In this document: positions 1 to 8,438 of the stretch, piece after piece
Position numbering within the stretch: position 1 is the first letter of the stretch
Layout: every line of letters starts with the position of its first letter
Source: Methylobacterium sp. 17Sr1-1
Lineage (GTDB): Bacteria; Pseudomonadota; Alphaproteobacteria; Rhizobiales; Beijerinckiaceae
NCBI RefSeq assembly: GCF_003173775.1
Contig: NZ_CP029552.1
Location: 2,704,001 to 2,768,000, forward strand
Length of the DNA: 64,000 bases
Reading direction: 5' to 3'
The notes under the pieces: model-generated
The model's input: only the letters and a program-made list of their open reading frames with translations
The model's database searches: none
What the model was told of the DNA's origin: nothing
Position numbers and translations under genes: made by a program

Positions 1-686
1 GCCTCGTCCCCCATCCCGGCCTCCACCACCCGCTCGGTCCGCACCAGTCCCGGCGCCAGCGCCAGAGCGGTGACGCCGTAGGGCTTCAATTCCTCCGCCA
101 TCGCGAAGGCGAGGCGGTTGGTGGCGGCCTTGGCGAGGTCGTAGAACAGGTCGCCGAGATAGGCGTCGGTGTCGAACGAGACCAGCGCCAGCAGGCCGCC
201 CTTGGCCGAGACCATGGCGGGGGCCACCGCCCGGGCGAGGATCAGGCCGGCGAGCGGGCCGGTCTCGAGGTTGTGGCGCAAGGGGGCGAGGCCGCGGCGC
301 CAGAAGGCGGTGCCCCATGTGGCGCCGTCGGGGTAGCGCACGCCGTCATAGCCCTCGTTGCCGCCCCAGACGCTCGACACCGCGACGTCGATGCGGCCGA
401 AGCGGCGTAAGACCCAGCGCACCATCGCGTCCACCTCCGGCTCGCGGGTGTGGTCGCAGAGGTAGTGGTGGCCGCGCCCGCCCGCGAGGTCGACCTCCCG
501 GGCGGTGTCCTCCAGAGCCTCGTTGCGCTGGTCGGTGCGCCGGCCGGTCTCGCTGGAGCGGGCGGTGACGACCACCGTGGCCCCCGCCTCGCCGAGCGCC
601 CGCGCGATGCCGCGCCCGACCCCGCGCGAGGCGCCGGCGACGAGGCAGACCTTTCCAGAGAGATCCGGGATTCCGGCAGGCCTCAC
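1..686 (-). CDS. SDR-family oxidoreductase (partial, cut by left edge)
   Basis: NAD(P)-dependent short-chain dehydrogenase/reductase; 228 codons are visible and the C-terminus lies outside the window. The N-terminus has the Rossmann glycine motif GASRGVGRG (residues about 14-22). Further on come GRIDVAVSSVWGG and the catalytic layout Ser...YDLAKAA (Tyr-x3-Lys). The conserved HHYLCDHT-type block and SVWGG segment resemble the DHRS1-like SDR branch. The GTG start at 684-686 overlaps the stop of the upstream crotonase gene (GTGA), so the two are translationally coupled. The substrate is unknown; the neighbours suggest acyl-CoA or alcohol metabolism, but that is inference. Confidence 0.85.
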   Translation of the reverse strand, partial: MRPAGIPDLSGKVCLVAGASRGVGRGIARALGEAGATVVVTARSSETGRRTDQRNEALEDTAREVDLAGGRGHHYLCDHTREPEVDAMVRWVLRRFGRIDVAVSSVWGGNEGYDGVRYPDGATWGTAFWRRGLAPLRHNLETGPLAGLILARAVAPAMVSAKGGLLALVSFDTDAYLGDLFYDLAKAATNRLAFAMAEELKPYGVTALALAPGLVRTERVVEAGMGDE

Positions 687-1441
687 CGGGTGCCGCGGGA
701 CAGGAAGCGCTGGAACGCCGCTTGCGCCTCGGGCGAGCGGAGCGCCGCATCGAAGGCCGCGGCCTCAGCGTCCATGGCGGCGCGCATCGCCTCGTGGTCG
801 CCGCGAATCAGCCGGCGGGCGGCGGCGAGCGCCTGGCGGGGCTTCGCTGCCAGCTTCGCACCCTGCGCCAGGGCGTGTTCGAGCAGTCCGTCGGCCGGGA
901 CGACCGCGTTGGCGAGGCCGAGCCGCACCGCCTCGTCGGCCCCGAAGGCCTCGCCGAGGAGCAGGAGCTCCGTCGCCTTCGGCAGCCCGACCCGGCGCGG
1001 CAGAAGGTAGCTCGACGCCGCCTCCGGCACGAGGCCGAGATCGACGAACGGCATCCGGAAGGTCGCGGCGGGCGCGACGTAGACGAGGTCGCAGTGCAGC
1101 GTCAGCGTGGTGCCGACCCCGACCGCGAGCCCGTCCACCGCCGCCACCATCGGCGTGCGGGTCACGGCGAGCTGGCGGATGAAGCGCAACGACGGCGCCT
1201 CGCCGAAGGACTTTTCCGCCCGGGCGACGAAATCGGCGATGTCGTTGCCGGCGGTGAACACCCCCTCGACGCCGGCGAAGACCACGGCGCCGACGCCCGA
1301 GCCTTCGTGATCCGCCGATTCCAGCGCCTCGCGCATGGCGTCGTACATGGCGCCGGTGAGGGCATTCTTCTTCTCGGGGCGGACGAGCTGGACGAGGCGG
1401 ACGCCGCCGGGCTGGTCGGTGATGCGGACGTGGTCGGTCAT
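683..1441 (-). CDS. Enoyl-CoA hydratase/isomerase family protein
   Basis: Crotonase-fold protein of 252 residues, the usual length. It shows the oxyanion-hole segments FTAGNDIADF (near residue 60) and AVDGLAVGVGTTLTLHCD. The position of the first hydratase glutamate is Thr in GVGTTLTL, while a glutamate is kept in LGLVPEAASSYLLP. That pattern fits isomerase-like or otherwise specialised crotonases better than classical enoyl-CoA hydratase (inference). I chose the ATG at 1439-1441 because the longer reading frame runs into the palindromic repeat at 1495-1657. First gene of a two-gene unit with the SDR. Confidence 0.88.
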   Translation of the reverse strand: MTDHVRITDQPGGVRLVQLVRPEKKNALTGAMYDAMREALESADHEGSGVGAVVFAGVEGVFTAGNDIADFVARAEKSFGEAPSLRFIRQLAVTRTPMVAAVDGLAVGVGTTLTLHCDLVYVAPAATFRMPFVDLGLVPEAASSYLLPRRVGLPKATELLLLGEAFGADEAVRLGLANAVVPADGLLEHALAQGAKLAAKPRQALAAARRLIRGDHEAMRAAMDAEAAAFDAALRSPEAQAAFQRFLSRGTR

Positions 1442-1494
1442 GGAGTCACCAGCAGATAGTTTCGAGCGGGCAATGGTCTGCCCAATCAACGGAA

Positions 1495-1657
1495 TGACCC
1501 CCTCCGCGTCATTCCGGGGCCGCGAAGCGGAGCCCGGAATCCAGAACCGCAGGTGGTATAGAAAGAAGCGGAACGCGCCTCGCTCTAGTCTCATCCATCC
1601 GCGGTTCTGGATCCCGGGCTCCGCTTACGCGGCTCCGGGATGACGCGGAGGGGGTCA
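1495..1657. repeat. Dispersed palindromic repeat, family 1, copy A (full length)
   Basis: A 163 bp element with terminal inverted arms of about 55 bp. The left end TGACCCCCTCCGCGTCAT is mirrored at the right end with very few mismatches. Each arm contains its own smaller palindrome around CGGGGCCGCGAAGCGGAGCCCGG. It lies between the acyl-CoA dehydrogenase stop and the crotonase start. Related copies lie at 8439, 33578, 48709 and 50213. Confidence 0.85.
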
Positions 1658-1699
1658 GGACAGGATTTTGATCTCGGAGAGGTACCGCACAGCGCCCCC

Positions 1700-3469
1700 T
1701 CACCCCGCGAGCGCCAGCGCCCCGTCCTGCAGGAAGCCGCCGCCCCCGGTCACCGTCTCCTCCAGCCCGCGCGCGGCCGTCGCGAGGTTCTCGGCGAAGA
1801 ACCGGGCGAGCGCGATGCGGGCCGGATGCGCCGGGTCGCTCTCGCCTCCTTGCGCCGCCGCATGCGCCGCCAGCGCCGCTTGCGCCAGGCAGGTGCCGCC
1901 TTGCGCGAGGCCGAACAGGCGCAGGTACGGGGTGGCGCCGGCGAGCGCCTCCTCGGGCCGGTTCGAGCCCAGCGCCTTCAGGAGGTAGCTCGTCGCCCGG
2001 TCGAGGGACTCGATCGTCTCGCGCAGGCGCGGGGCGGTGTGGCCGAAGGCGGGCCCGCCCTCCTTCAGCACCCGCTCGGCGACGAGGCGCATCGCGCCGA
2101 TCTGGCGGCGCACCACCGCGCCGTTCTCCAGCGGCAGCTTGCGGGTGACGAGGTCGATCGCCTGGATGCCGTTGGTGCCCTCGTAGATCGCCGCGATGCG
2201 GGCGTCGCGCAGGTGCTGGGCGGCGCCGGTCTCCTCGACGAAGCCCATGCCGCCATGGACCTGGATGCCGAGCGAGGCGACCTCGATGCCGATATCGGTC
2301 GAGAAGGCCTTCGCCACCGGGGTCAGCAGCGAGGCCCGGGCCTGCGCCGCCCGGCGCCCCGCCTCGTCCGGCGCCCGGTGGGCGCGGTCGATCGCCTCGG
2401 CGGTGAGGTAGCAGATGCCGCGGGAAGCGCCCGTCAGCGCCTTCATGGTGAGCAGCATCCGCTGCACGTCGGGATGCTCGATGATCGCGCTGGCGCCCTC
2501 GCCCGCAGCGCTCGCCCGGCCCTGGCGGCGGTCGCGGGCGTAAAGAAGAGCCTGCTGGTAGGCGCGCTCGGCGATGGCGACGCCCTGGAGGCCGACGCCG
2601 AGGCGGGCGTTGTTCATCATCGTGAACATGCAGGCCAGCCCCCGGTTCGGCTCACCGACGAGCCAGCCGATGGCGCCGTCGTAGACCATGGTGCAGGTCG
2701 GCGAGCCGTGGATGCCGAGCTTGTGCTCGATCCCGGCGCATTTCAGCGCGTTGCGCGAGCCGTCCGGCAGCACCTTCGGCACCAGGAACAGCGAGATGCC
2801 GCGGGTGCCGGCCGGCGCGTCGGGGAGCCGGGCGAGCACCAGGTGGACGATGTTGTCGGTGAGGTCGTGCTCGCCCCAGGTGATGTAGATCTTCTCGCCC
2901 GAGATCCGGAAGCTGCCGTCGCCGGCGGGCTCGGCGCGGGTGCGCATCACCGAGAGGTCCGAGCCGGCCTGCGGCTCGGTGAGGTTCATGGTGGCGGTCC
3001 ACTCGCCCGAGACCAGCTTCTCGAGGTAGCGGGCGCGCAACTCCTCGCTGCCGTGCCGGCTCAGCGCCTCGACGCCGCCGGCGGTGAGCAGCGGCCCGAG
3101 GCCGAAGGCCATCGCGGCGGAGTTCCACATCTCGATGCAGGCGGCGTTGAGCAGGATCGGCAGGCCCTGGCCGCCATACTCCACCGGGCCCGGCAGGGCG
3201 TTCCAGCCGCCCTCGGTCCAGGCACGGTAGGCCTCGCGGTAGCCCGGCGGCATCGTCACGACGCCGTCCTTGAGCGGGGTGCCGTGGCGGTCGCCGACCG
3301 TGTTCAACGGCGCCACCACGTCGTTGGCGAAGCGGCCGGCCTCCTCCAGGATGGTGTCGACGAGATCGTCCGAGAGGTCGCCGTGCAGCCCCTCGGCGAT
3401 GGCGCGGTCGAGCCCGGCGACGTGACGGAGGGTGAAGGCCATCTCGGCCACGGGCGCGCGATAGGTCAT
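1700..3469 (-). CDS. Acyl-CoA dehydrogenase with C-terminal extension domain (DmdC-like)
   Basis: FAD-dependent acyl-CoA dehydrogenase of 589 residues, longer than the roughly 380-residue classical enzymes. This is the size of the branch that carries an extra C-terminal domain and includes 3-methylmercaptopropionyl-CoA dehydrogenases. Visible motifs are the substrate/FAD loop MNLTEPQAGSDLS (about 165-178), ISGEKIYITWGEHD, and YEGTNGIQAIDLV (about 435), whose Glu is the expected catalytic base. The start ATG at 3467-3469 is preceded by AGGAG. Alone on its strand, with a repeat element just downstream. The substrate cannot be read from sequence. Confidence 0.93.
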   Translation of the reverse strand: MTYRAPVAEMAFTLRHVAGLDRAIAEGLHGDLSDDLVDTILEEAGRFANDVVAPLNTVGDRHGTPLKDGVVTMPPGYREAYRAWTEGGWNALPGPVEYGGQGLPILLNAACIEMWNSAAMAFGLGPLLTAGGVEALSRHGSEELRARYLEKLVSGEWTATMNLTEPQAGSDLSVMRTRAEPAGDGSFRISGEKIYITWGEHDLTDNIVHLVLARLPDAPAGTRGISLFLVPKVLPDGSRNALKCAGIEHKLGIHGSPTCTMVYDGAIGWLVGEPNRGLACMFTMMNNARLGVGLQGVAIAERAYQQALLYARDRRQGRASAAGEGASAIIEHPDVQRMLLTMKALTGASRGICYLTAEAIDRAHRAPDEAGRRAAQARASLLTPVAKAFSTDIGIEVASLGIQVHGGMGFVEETGAAQHLRDARIAAIYEGTNGIQAIDLVTRKLPLENGAVVRRQIGAMRLVAERVLKEGGPAFGHTAPRLRETIESLDRATSYLLKALGSNRPEEALAGATPYLRLFGLAQGGTCLAQAALAAHAAAQGGESDPAHPARIALARFFAENLATAARGLEETVTGGGGFLQDGALALAG

Positions 3470-3606
3470 CGAGGGCTCCTCCCGACAGAGCTCAAGGCGG
3501 CTTCGCCGGGCGAACCACCCTTTGGATTTGACGTGCGGCGGCCGCCGACGCTACGGCCGGCGGCATGGTGACGGATAGTTTAGACGTGAACGATGATCGC
3601 GGGTCA

Positions 3607-4578
3607 ATGCCGACCCGCCGCCTCGCCGCCGATGCCGCGGGCGTCGCCGAGGCCGGCGCCCTTCTGCGCGCCGGCAAGCTGGTGGCGATCCCCACCGAGA
3701 CCGTCTACGGCCTCGGGGCCGATGCGAGCGATCCGGCGGCGGTGGCGGGCATCTACGCCGCCAAGGAGCGGCCGCGGTTCAACCCGCTGATCGCCCACCT
3801 GCCCGACGTTGCGGCGGCCCGGCGCGAGGGGGTTCTCGGTCCGGACGCCCTGTCGCTGGCCCAGGACTTCTGGCCCGGACCGCTCACCCTGGTGGTGCCG
3901 GTGGCTGTGGGGGGCACCGTCTGCGACCTCGCCCGGGCGGGGCTGTCGAGCGTCGCGCTCCGGGTGCCGGGCAGTGCGCTGGCCCGGGCGGTGCTGGCGG
4001 CGGCGGGCCGTCCGGTGGCGGCGCCCTCGGCCAACCGCTCGGGGCGGGTGAGCCCGACGGAAGTCGATCACGTGCTCGGGGACCTCGACGGCCGGATCGC
4101 CGCGATCCTCGACGGCGGATCCTGCCCGGTCGGGGTCGAATCGACCATCGTCGCCTGCCTCGACGGCCCGCCGGTGCTGCTGCGCCCCGGCGGCGTGCCG
4201 CGGGACGCGATCGAGGCGGTTCTCGGCCGCGAACTGGCCCTGCCGAGCGCGCCGGAAGGGGCTGCGCCGGTCTCGCCGGGGTTGCTGGCCTCGCATTACG
4301 CGCCCCGCGCCGCGGTCCGCCTCGACGCGACGGGGATCCGGCCCGGCGAGGCCGCCCTGCTGTTCGGGCCGGTCCGACCGGACGGGCTCGCCGACGCCGC
4401 GCTCTCGCTCAACCTCAGCCCGGCCGGCGACCTGGCGGAGGCGGCGTCCCACCTCTTCGCCCACCTGCGACGCCTCGACGCCGCCGGCCCGGCGACGATC
4501 GCGGTGGCGCCGATCCCGGAGCACGGGCTGGGCGAGGCGATCCGCGACCGGCTGGCGCGGGCGGCGGCGCCGCGGTGA
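3607..4578 (+). CDS. tsaC: L-threonylcarbamoyladenylate synthase (Sua5/YwlC type)
   Basis: Makes threonylcarbamoyl-AMP from threonine, bicarbonate and ATP for the t6A37 modification of ANN-decoding tRNAs. The 323 residues have two parts. The N-terminal YrdC/TsaC domain shows VAIPTETVYGLGADA, the basic KERPRFNPLIAHL segment, and PSANRSGRVSPT near residue 145. The C-terminal Sua5 domain carries the signature SPGLLASHYAPRA near residue 230. Proteins of this length are two-domain Sua5 rather than single-domain TsaC. A start at 3565 is possible in frame (14 more residues), but 3607 begins at the conserved domain. Divergent from the acyl-CoA dehydrogenase gene. Confidence 0.93.
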   Translation: MPTRRLAADAAGVAEAGALLRAGKLVAIPTETVYGLGADASDPAAVAGIYAAKERPRFNPLIAHLPDVAAARREGVLGPDALSLAQDFWPGPLTLVVPVAVGGTVCDLARAGLSSVALRVPGSALARAVLAAAGRPVAAPSANRSGRVSPTEVDHVLGDLDGRIAAILDGGSCPVGVESTIVACLDGPPVLLRPGGVPRDAIEAVLGRELALPSAPEGAAPVSPGLLASHYAPRAAVRLDATGIRPGEAALLFGPVRPDGLADAALSLNLSPAGDLAEAASHLFAHLRRLDAAGPATIAVAPIPEHGLGEAIRDRLARAAAPR

Positions 4579-4622
4579 GCGGTTGTGCGGCTCGAGAGAA
4601 GCGGCCCACGCCACAACCTACT

Positions 4623-4771
4623 CTCCCACTCGCAACCTCGTCCTGCGGTGCCGGCCGATCGCAGATCGGTTGGCGTCAATGGAGGGCTCCAGGACCCGCC
4701 GAGGAATCTGGAGCCCTCCTTCGAGGCTCACTGCGTTCGCACCTCACGATGAGGTCGCGAGCGGGAGGGAC
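4623..4771. repeat. Dispersed palindromic repeat, family 2, copy 1
   Basis: About 150 bp with nested inverted repeats. The outer arms read CGCAACCTCGTCCTGCGGTGC and, at the other end, GCACCTCACGATGAGGTCGCG. The inner arms are GGAGGGCTCCAGG and CTGGAGCCCTCCTT. A second copy with the same order lies at 42561-42705. Both copies sit just 3' of a plus-strand gene. Confidence 0.8.
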
Positions 4772-4904
4772 GGAGAGCATCGTCCGAAAGGGCTTCGAGG
4801 GGCCGGCCGAACTTTTTTGAAGATCGCGTGGAACCACTCCCGCCGGCCCCGCGTTGAGAGGGCCTAGAAGGTCACCTAAGCCCCCATCGACCTTCCGCCT
4901 CAGA

Positions 4905-4930
4905 AGCCCGGACCTGTCCGGGCTTTTTCT
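4905..4930 (+). terminator. Intrinsic terminator, plus strand
   Basis: Stem AGCCCGGAC (4905-4913), 2-nt loop, GTCCGGGCT (4916-4924), followed by TTTTCTTT. The T-run is only on the plus strand, so it does not serve wrbA, which ends at 4944 on the other strand. Confidence 0.75.
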
Positions 4931-4943
4931 TTGGCAGAACGCC

Positions 4944-5543
4944 TCACCCGGCGAGCTTCGCCGCGATGCCGGCGACGTGGCGTCCCTGGAAGCGGGCGCC
5001 CTCCAGCTCGACCGCGCTCGGCTGGCGGCTGCCGTCGCCGCCCGCGATGGTCGAGGCGCCGTAGGGCGAGTTGCCCATCACCTCGGCGGTGCCGAGCTGG
5101 CCCTGGAAGCTGTAGGGCAGGCCGACCACCACCATGCCCTGATGCAGGAGCACGGTGTGGAAGCTCAGGATCGTCGATTCCTGGCCGCCATGCTGCGAAG
5201 CCGTCGAGGTGAAGACTGACCCGACCTTGCCGACGAGGGCGCCCTTGGCCCACAGGCCGCCGGTCTGGTCGATGAAGTTCTTCATCTGCGACGCCATGTT
5301 GCCGTAGCGGGTCGGCGTGCCGAAGATGATCGCGTCGTAGGACGGCAGTTCGTCGACGGTGGCGATCGGCGCCGCCTGGTCGAGCTTGTAGTGCGACGTC
5401 CGCGCGATCTCCTCCGGCACCAGCTCGGGCACCCGCTTGACCACGACCTCGGCGCCGGCCTCGCGCACGCCCTCGGCCACCGCGTAGGCCATCTGCTCGA
5501 TATGGCCGTAGGTCGAGTAGTAGAGGACCAGAACCTTCGCCAT
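4944..5543 (-). CDS. wrbA: NAD(P)H:quinone oxidoreductase WrbA
   Basis: FMN flavoprotein that reduces quinones by two electrons and protects against redox cycling. At 199 residues it has the family length. The flavodoxin-like start [17 protein letters not shown] binds the FMN phosphate. [25 protein letters not shown] and [12 protein letters not shown] are characteristic WrbA blocks. The ATG at 5541-5543 has AAGGAG in front. It is divergent from a LysR-type regulator across a 114 bp gap with inverted repeats, so control by that regulator is likely but inferred. Confidence 0.96.
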   Translation of the reverse strand: MAKVLVLYYSTYGHIEQMAYAVAEGVREAGAEVVVKRVPELVPEEIARTSHYKLDQAAPIATVDELPSYDAIIFGTPTRYGNMASQMKNFIDQTGGLWAKGALVGKVGSVFTSTASQHGGQESTILSFHTVLLHQGMVVVGLPYSFQGQLGTAEVMGNSPYGASTIAGGDGSRQPSAVELEGARFQGRHVAGIAAKLAG

Positions 5544-5612
5544 CGGGGGATCTCCTTCACGTGTCGGGGGCGGACCATCGCGGATCGCGGGCGCGCCGAA
5601 AATGGCCTATGC

Positions 5613-5640
5613 TGCAAGCCCGCGCTTGCACATGCGCAAG
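5613..5640. promoter_or_regulatory. Candidate LysR operator (overlapping GCAAG/CTTGC palindromes)
   Basis: TGCAAGC-CCGC-GCTTGCA (5613-5630) is a perfect 7-bp-arm palindrome. The right half also pairs with GCAAG at 5636-5640, giving three half-sites. It lies between the divergent wrbA and LysR starts, close to the LysR ATG, as expected for an autoregulated LysR pair. Confidence 0.5.
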
Positions 5641-5657
5641 GTCAGGAGGCCACCCCC

Positions 5658-6575
5658 ATGACCGCCGCCCTCGCCTGGGACGATTTCCGGCTGGTGAAGG
5701 CCATCACCGACCAGCGCGGTCTGACCCAGGCCGCCGAGCGGCTCGGCATCAACCACTCCACCGCCTTCCGGCGCCTCGGCCAGATCGAGGCGGCCCTGCG
5801 TACGCCGCTCTTCGAGCGCCACCGCACCGGCTACGTGCCGACGCCGGCCGCCGAGGAGATGGCGCGCATCGCCGCCCGGATGGAGGAGGAGGTGCTCGCC
5901 TTCACCCGCCGGATCGAGGGCCAGGGCCTGAGCCCCGCCGGCGAACTCCGCATCACCACCGCGGCCTCGCTGCTGACCGGCCTGCTCACCCCGATCCTCG
6001 CGGCGTTCTGCGCCCGCTGCCCGGAGGTGCGCCTCGACGTGGTGGTGTCGGAGCAGGCGCTCAACCTCGCCAAGCGCGACGCCGACGTGGCGCTCCGCGC
6101 CACCAACGACCCGCCCGACACCCTGGTCGGCCGGCGCCTCGCCACCATCGCCTGGGCGCTCTACGGCCGGGCCGACCTCGACCGGACCGTCCCGTTGCCT
6201 GAGCAGCGCTGGGTCTCGCCGGCACCGCGGCTCGGGGCGGCCGCCGTCGCGCGCTACGTCCAGGAGCGCACGACCCCCGAGCGCGTCGTGCTGCGCCTCG
6301 ACACCGTGCAGGGCCTGGCGGATGCGGTGGAGGCCGGAATCGGCATCGGTCCCCTGCCCTGCGTCATCGGCGATCGCCGGCCCGTTCTCGTGCGGCTCTC
6401 CGGGCCGGAGCCCGAGCTCGCCGCCGGACTCTGGCTCCTCACCCATCCGGACCTGCGCCGGGCCGCCCGGGTGCGGGCCTTCCTCGACTTCGTCGGCGAC
6501 GCGATCGCCCGCGAGCGCGACCTGATCGAGGGCCGCGTCCCGCTTCAGCGCACGGAGACGATCTCGACCTCGTGA
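5658..6575 (+). CDS. LysR-family transcriptional regulator
   Basis: 305 residues. The N-terminal winged helix-turn-helix (about residues 1-62) shows LTQAAERLGINHSTAFRRLGQIE followed by TPLFERHRTGYVPT. The substrate-binding domain follows from about residue 90. The start ATG at 5658-5660 has AGGAGG 8 nt upstream. It reads divergently from wrbA, which is its best candidate target. Its last 31 bp overlap the 3' end of the convergent Gre-type gene. The effector is unknown. Confidence 0.9.
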   Translation: MTAALAWDDFRLVKAITDQRGLTQAAERLGINHSTAFRRLGQIEAALRTPLFERHRTGYVPTPAAEEMARIAARMEEEVLAFTRRIEGQGLSPAGELRITTAASLLTGLLTPILAAFCARCPEVRLDVVVSEQALNLAKRDADVALRATNDPPDTLVGRRLATIAWALYGRADLDRTVPLPEQRWVSPAPRLGAAAVARYVQERTTPERVVLRLDTVQGLADAVEAGIGIGPLPCVIGDRRPVLVRLSGPEPELAAGLWLLTHPDLRRAARVRAFLDFVGDAIARERDLIEGRVPLQRTETISTS

Positions 6576-7006
6576 CCCGCCACCTCGACGGTGTCGCCGG
6601 CCTGCTTGCCGGTGAGGGCCCGGGCGAGCGGCGCCACGTAAGCAAGGGAGCCCTTGGCCGGGTCGGCCTCGTCCTCGCCGACGATGTGGAAGGTCTGCTC
6701 GGTGCCGTCCTCGCGCGCGATGGTGACGGTCGAGCCGAAATGGACCGTGTCGCCGGGCGGCTGCTCCACCACCTGGGCCGAGTTGCGCCGGGCGGTCCAG
6801 TAGCGCAGGTCGCGGTTCACCCGCGCCATGTTCGCCTTGTCGTCGGGCGACAGGCCGGCATGCTCGGTGTGCAGCCGGTCCAGCTCCGCGTCGATCAAGG
6901 CGAGGCCCTCCGGCGTGACGAAGTTCGGGTGCGGGGAGACGGGACGGTCGGGGAGATCCTCGAAGGCCTCCCCGCCCTCCTTCTCGCGAACGAAGGCGAT
7001 GCTCAT
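6545..7006 (-). CDS. GreA/GreB-family transcription elongation factor
   Basis: 153 residues with the two-part Gre layout. The N-terminal helical region has NFVTPEGLALIDAELDRL (about 28-45), and a long polar helix holds the RDLRYWTARRNSAQVV segment. The C-terminal FKBP-like domain has VHFGSTVTI, a IVGEDEADP block and LTGKQAGDTVEV near the end. Gre factors stimulate transcript cleavage by stalled RNA polymerase; Rnk-like paralogues share the C-terminal domain, so the exact role is open. ATG at 7004-7006 chosen over an in-frame upstream start because the extra residues have no family character. Confidence 0.85.
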   Translation of the reverse strand: MSIAFVREKEGGEAFEDLPDRPVSPHPNFVTPEGLALIDAELDRLHTEHAGLSPDDKANMARVNRDLRYWTARRNSAQVVEQPPGDTVHFGSTVTIAREDGTEQTFHIVGEDEADPAKGSLAYVAPLARALTGKQAGDTVEVAGHEVEIVSVR

Positions 7007-7180
7007 GAAGCAGGCAATGCGCGGGTCCACGCCAAGGTTCCGCGCGAGGCGCACAACCCGGGTTAGCCCCGGCTATGACCTGTGCCGTGGCCTTCCGACC
7101 CACGCCGCCTTATGGGAGCGGCGCCGCGCCGCAGCGGAAGGCTCCCGCGGCACGGCCACGACCAGTCTCGGAACATCGTC

Positions 7181-8068
7181 ATGGAACGTGCGCAAGCCGC
7201 CGCCCTCGCCAGCGCCGGGGTCGGCCTTCTGGTGCTCGCCCTCAAGTTCGGCGCCTGGTGGATCACCGGGAGCCTCGCGCTCTATTCGGACGCGCTCGAG
7301 AGCATCATCAACGTCGTGGCGGCGATGACCGCCTTCGTGGCCCTGCGCGTCGCCGCCCGGCCCGCCGACCAGGACCACCCCTACGGCCACCACAAGGCCG
7401 AGTACTTCTCGGCGGTGATCGAGGGCGCGCTGATCATCGTCGCCGCGGTGGTGATCCTGCGCGACGCCTACGATGCGATCCAGGCGCCGAAGATGCTCGA
7501 CGCGCCGCTCGCCGGCGTCGCGGTGAACGGCCTCGCCACGGTGATCAACCTCGTCTGGGGGGTGATGCTGGTCCGGCGCGGGCGCGACTGGCGCTCGCCC
7601 GCCCTGGTGGCGGACGGCAAGCACGTGCTGGCCGACGTGTTCACCTCCGGCGGCGTGCTGATCGGGCTGGGACTCGCCACCGCGACCGGCTGGGCGATCC
7701 TCGATCCGGTCATCGCCGTGGTGGTGGCCCTCAACATCCTGTGGTCGGGCGGCGCCATGGTGCGCGACTCGGTGAGCGGCCTGATGGACCAGGCGGCGCC
7801 GGCCGAGATGGTGGGGCAGATCCGCCGGCTGATCTCCGAGCATGGCGAGGGCGCGCTGGAAGCCCACGACGTGCGCACCCGCCACGCCGGCCAGGTCACC
7901 TTCATCGACTTCCACCTCGTGGTGCCGGGCGAGATGACGGTGGCGGAGTCGCACGCCATCTGCGACCGGCTGGAATCGGCGATCGAGGGCGCGGTGGCGG
8001 GCGCCGTGGTGACGATCCACGTCGAGCCCGCCGAGGAGGCCAAGCAGCGCGGTTTACCCGTTATCTGA
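7181..8068 (+). CDS. Cation diffusion facilitator family metal transporter
   Basis: Exports divalent metal (Zn, Co, Fe or Mn type) against protons across the inner membrane. 295 residues. It has the usual six-helix layout, with YSDALESIIN in TM2, the cytoplasmic-facing HPYGHHKAEYFSAVIEG signature, and the HVLADVFTS (HxxxD) site in TM5. A cytoplasmic C-terminal domain contains DFHLVVPGEMTV and ends in TIHVEP. The ATG at 7181 starts directly before TM1; the longer frame from 7082 is low-complexity. The metal cannot be assigned by eye. Confidence 0.92.
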   Translation: MERAQAAALASAGVGLLVLALKFGAWWITGSLALYSDALESIINVVAAMTAFVALRVAARPADQDHPYGHHKAEYFSAVIEGALIIVAAVVILRDAYDAIQAPKMLDAPLAGVAVNGLATVINLVWGVMLVRRGRDWRSPALVADGKHVLADVFTSGGVLIGLGLATATGWAILDPVIAVVVALNILWSGGAMVRDSVSGLMDQAAPAEMVGQIRRLISEHGEGALEAHDVRTRHAGQVTFIDFHLVVPGEMTVAESHAICDRLESAIEGAVAGAVVTIHVEPAEEAKQRGLPVI

Positions 8069-8135
8069 CGCGCCGCCCCTTGCGGCGGGCCGCTCCGCCC
8101 GGTGACAACGCCCGCGCAACGGAGGATGGACGGGC

Positions 8136-8432
8136 GTGACGGGTGCGGACGACGATTACGTGTACGACGAGGCGACGGGCGAGTGGCGCCCCGCCGGCGA
8201 GATGAAGGCCGCCGCGGTCCGCGAGGTGCGCGACGCCTCCGGCACGCTCCTGAGCGACGGCGATTCCGTCACCCTGATCAAGGACCTGAAGGTCAAGGGC
8301 GCCAACCAGACCCTCAAGCAGGGTACGGTGATCCGTTCGATCCGCCTCACCGACAACGACGACGAAATCGATTGCCGCCACGACACGATCAAGGGGCTGG
8401 TGCTGCGCACGGAATTCGTGCGCAAGCGGTGA
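8136..8432 (+). CDS. PhnA-like protein (YjdM C-terminal domain only)
   Basis: 98 residues. The C-terminal two thirds match the PhnA/YjdM domain: LLSDGDSVTLIKDLKVKG, TLKQGTVIRSIRLTD, DDEIDCRHDTIKGLVL and a closing TEFVRKR. Standard PhnA proteins begin with a four-cysteine zinc ribbon; here the equivalent stretch (DYVYDEATGEWRPAGEM) has no cysteine pair, so the ribbon has been lost. The family is named after phosphonate loci, but its biochemical role is not settled. GTG start at 8136 with GGAGG about 10 nt upstream. It follows the metal transporter by 67 bp. Confidence 0.8.
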   Translation: MTGADDDYVYDEATGEWRPAGEMKAAAVREVRDASGTLLSDGDSVTLIKDLKVKGANQTLKQGTVIRSIRLTDNDDEIDCRHDTIKGLVLRTEFVRKR

Positions 8433-8438
8433 GTGGGA

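Larger units (their letters stand above)
4579..4943. other. 365-bp intergenic stretch without a convincing gene
   Basis: Lies between tsaC and the end of wrbA. It holds the second type of dispersed repeat (4623-4771) and then about 130 bp ending in a strong plus-strand intrinsic terminator (4905-4924 plus T-rich run). The terminator lies over 300 bp from the tsaC stop, so it may end a read-through transcript or a small RNA in 4775-4930. The small open frames here overlap the repeat and have no recognisable content. Confidence 0.6.

Noticed and set aside
683..1594. Longer crotonase start at 1594
   Set aside because: The extra 51 codons are translated from the family-1 repeat (1495-1657) and have no family similarity.
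4579..4867. Short reading frames of 81-94 codons after tsaC
   Set aside because: They run across the family-2 palindromic repeat and encode no recognisable protein.
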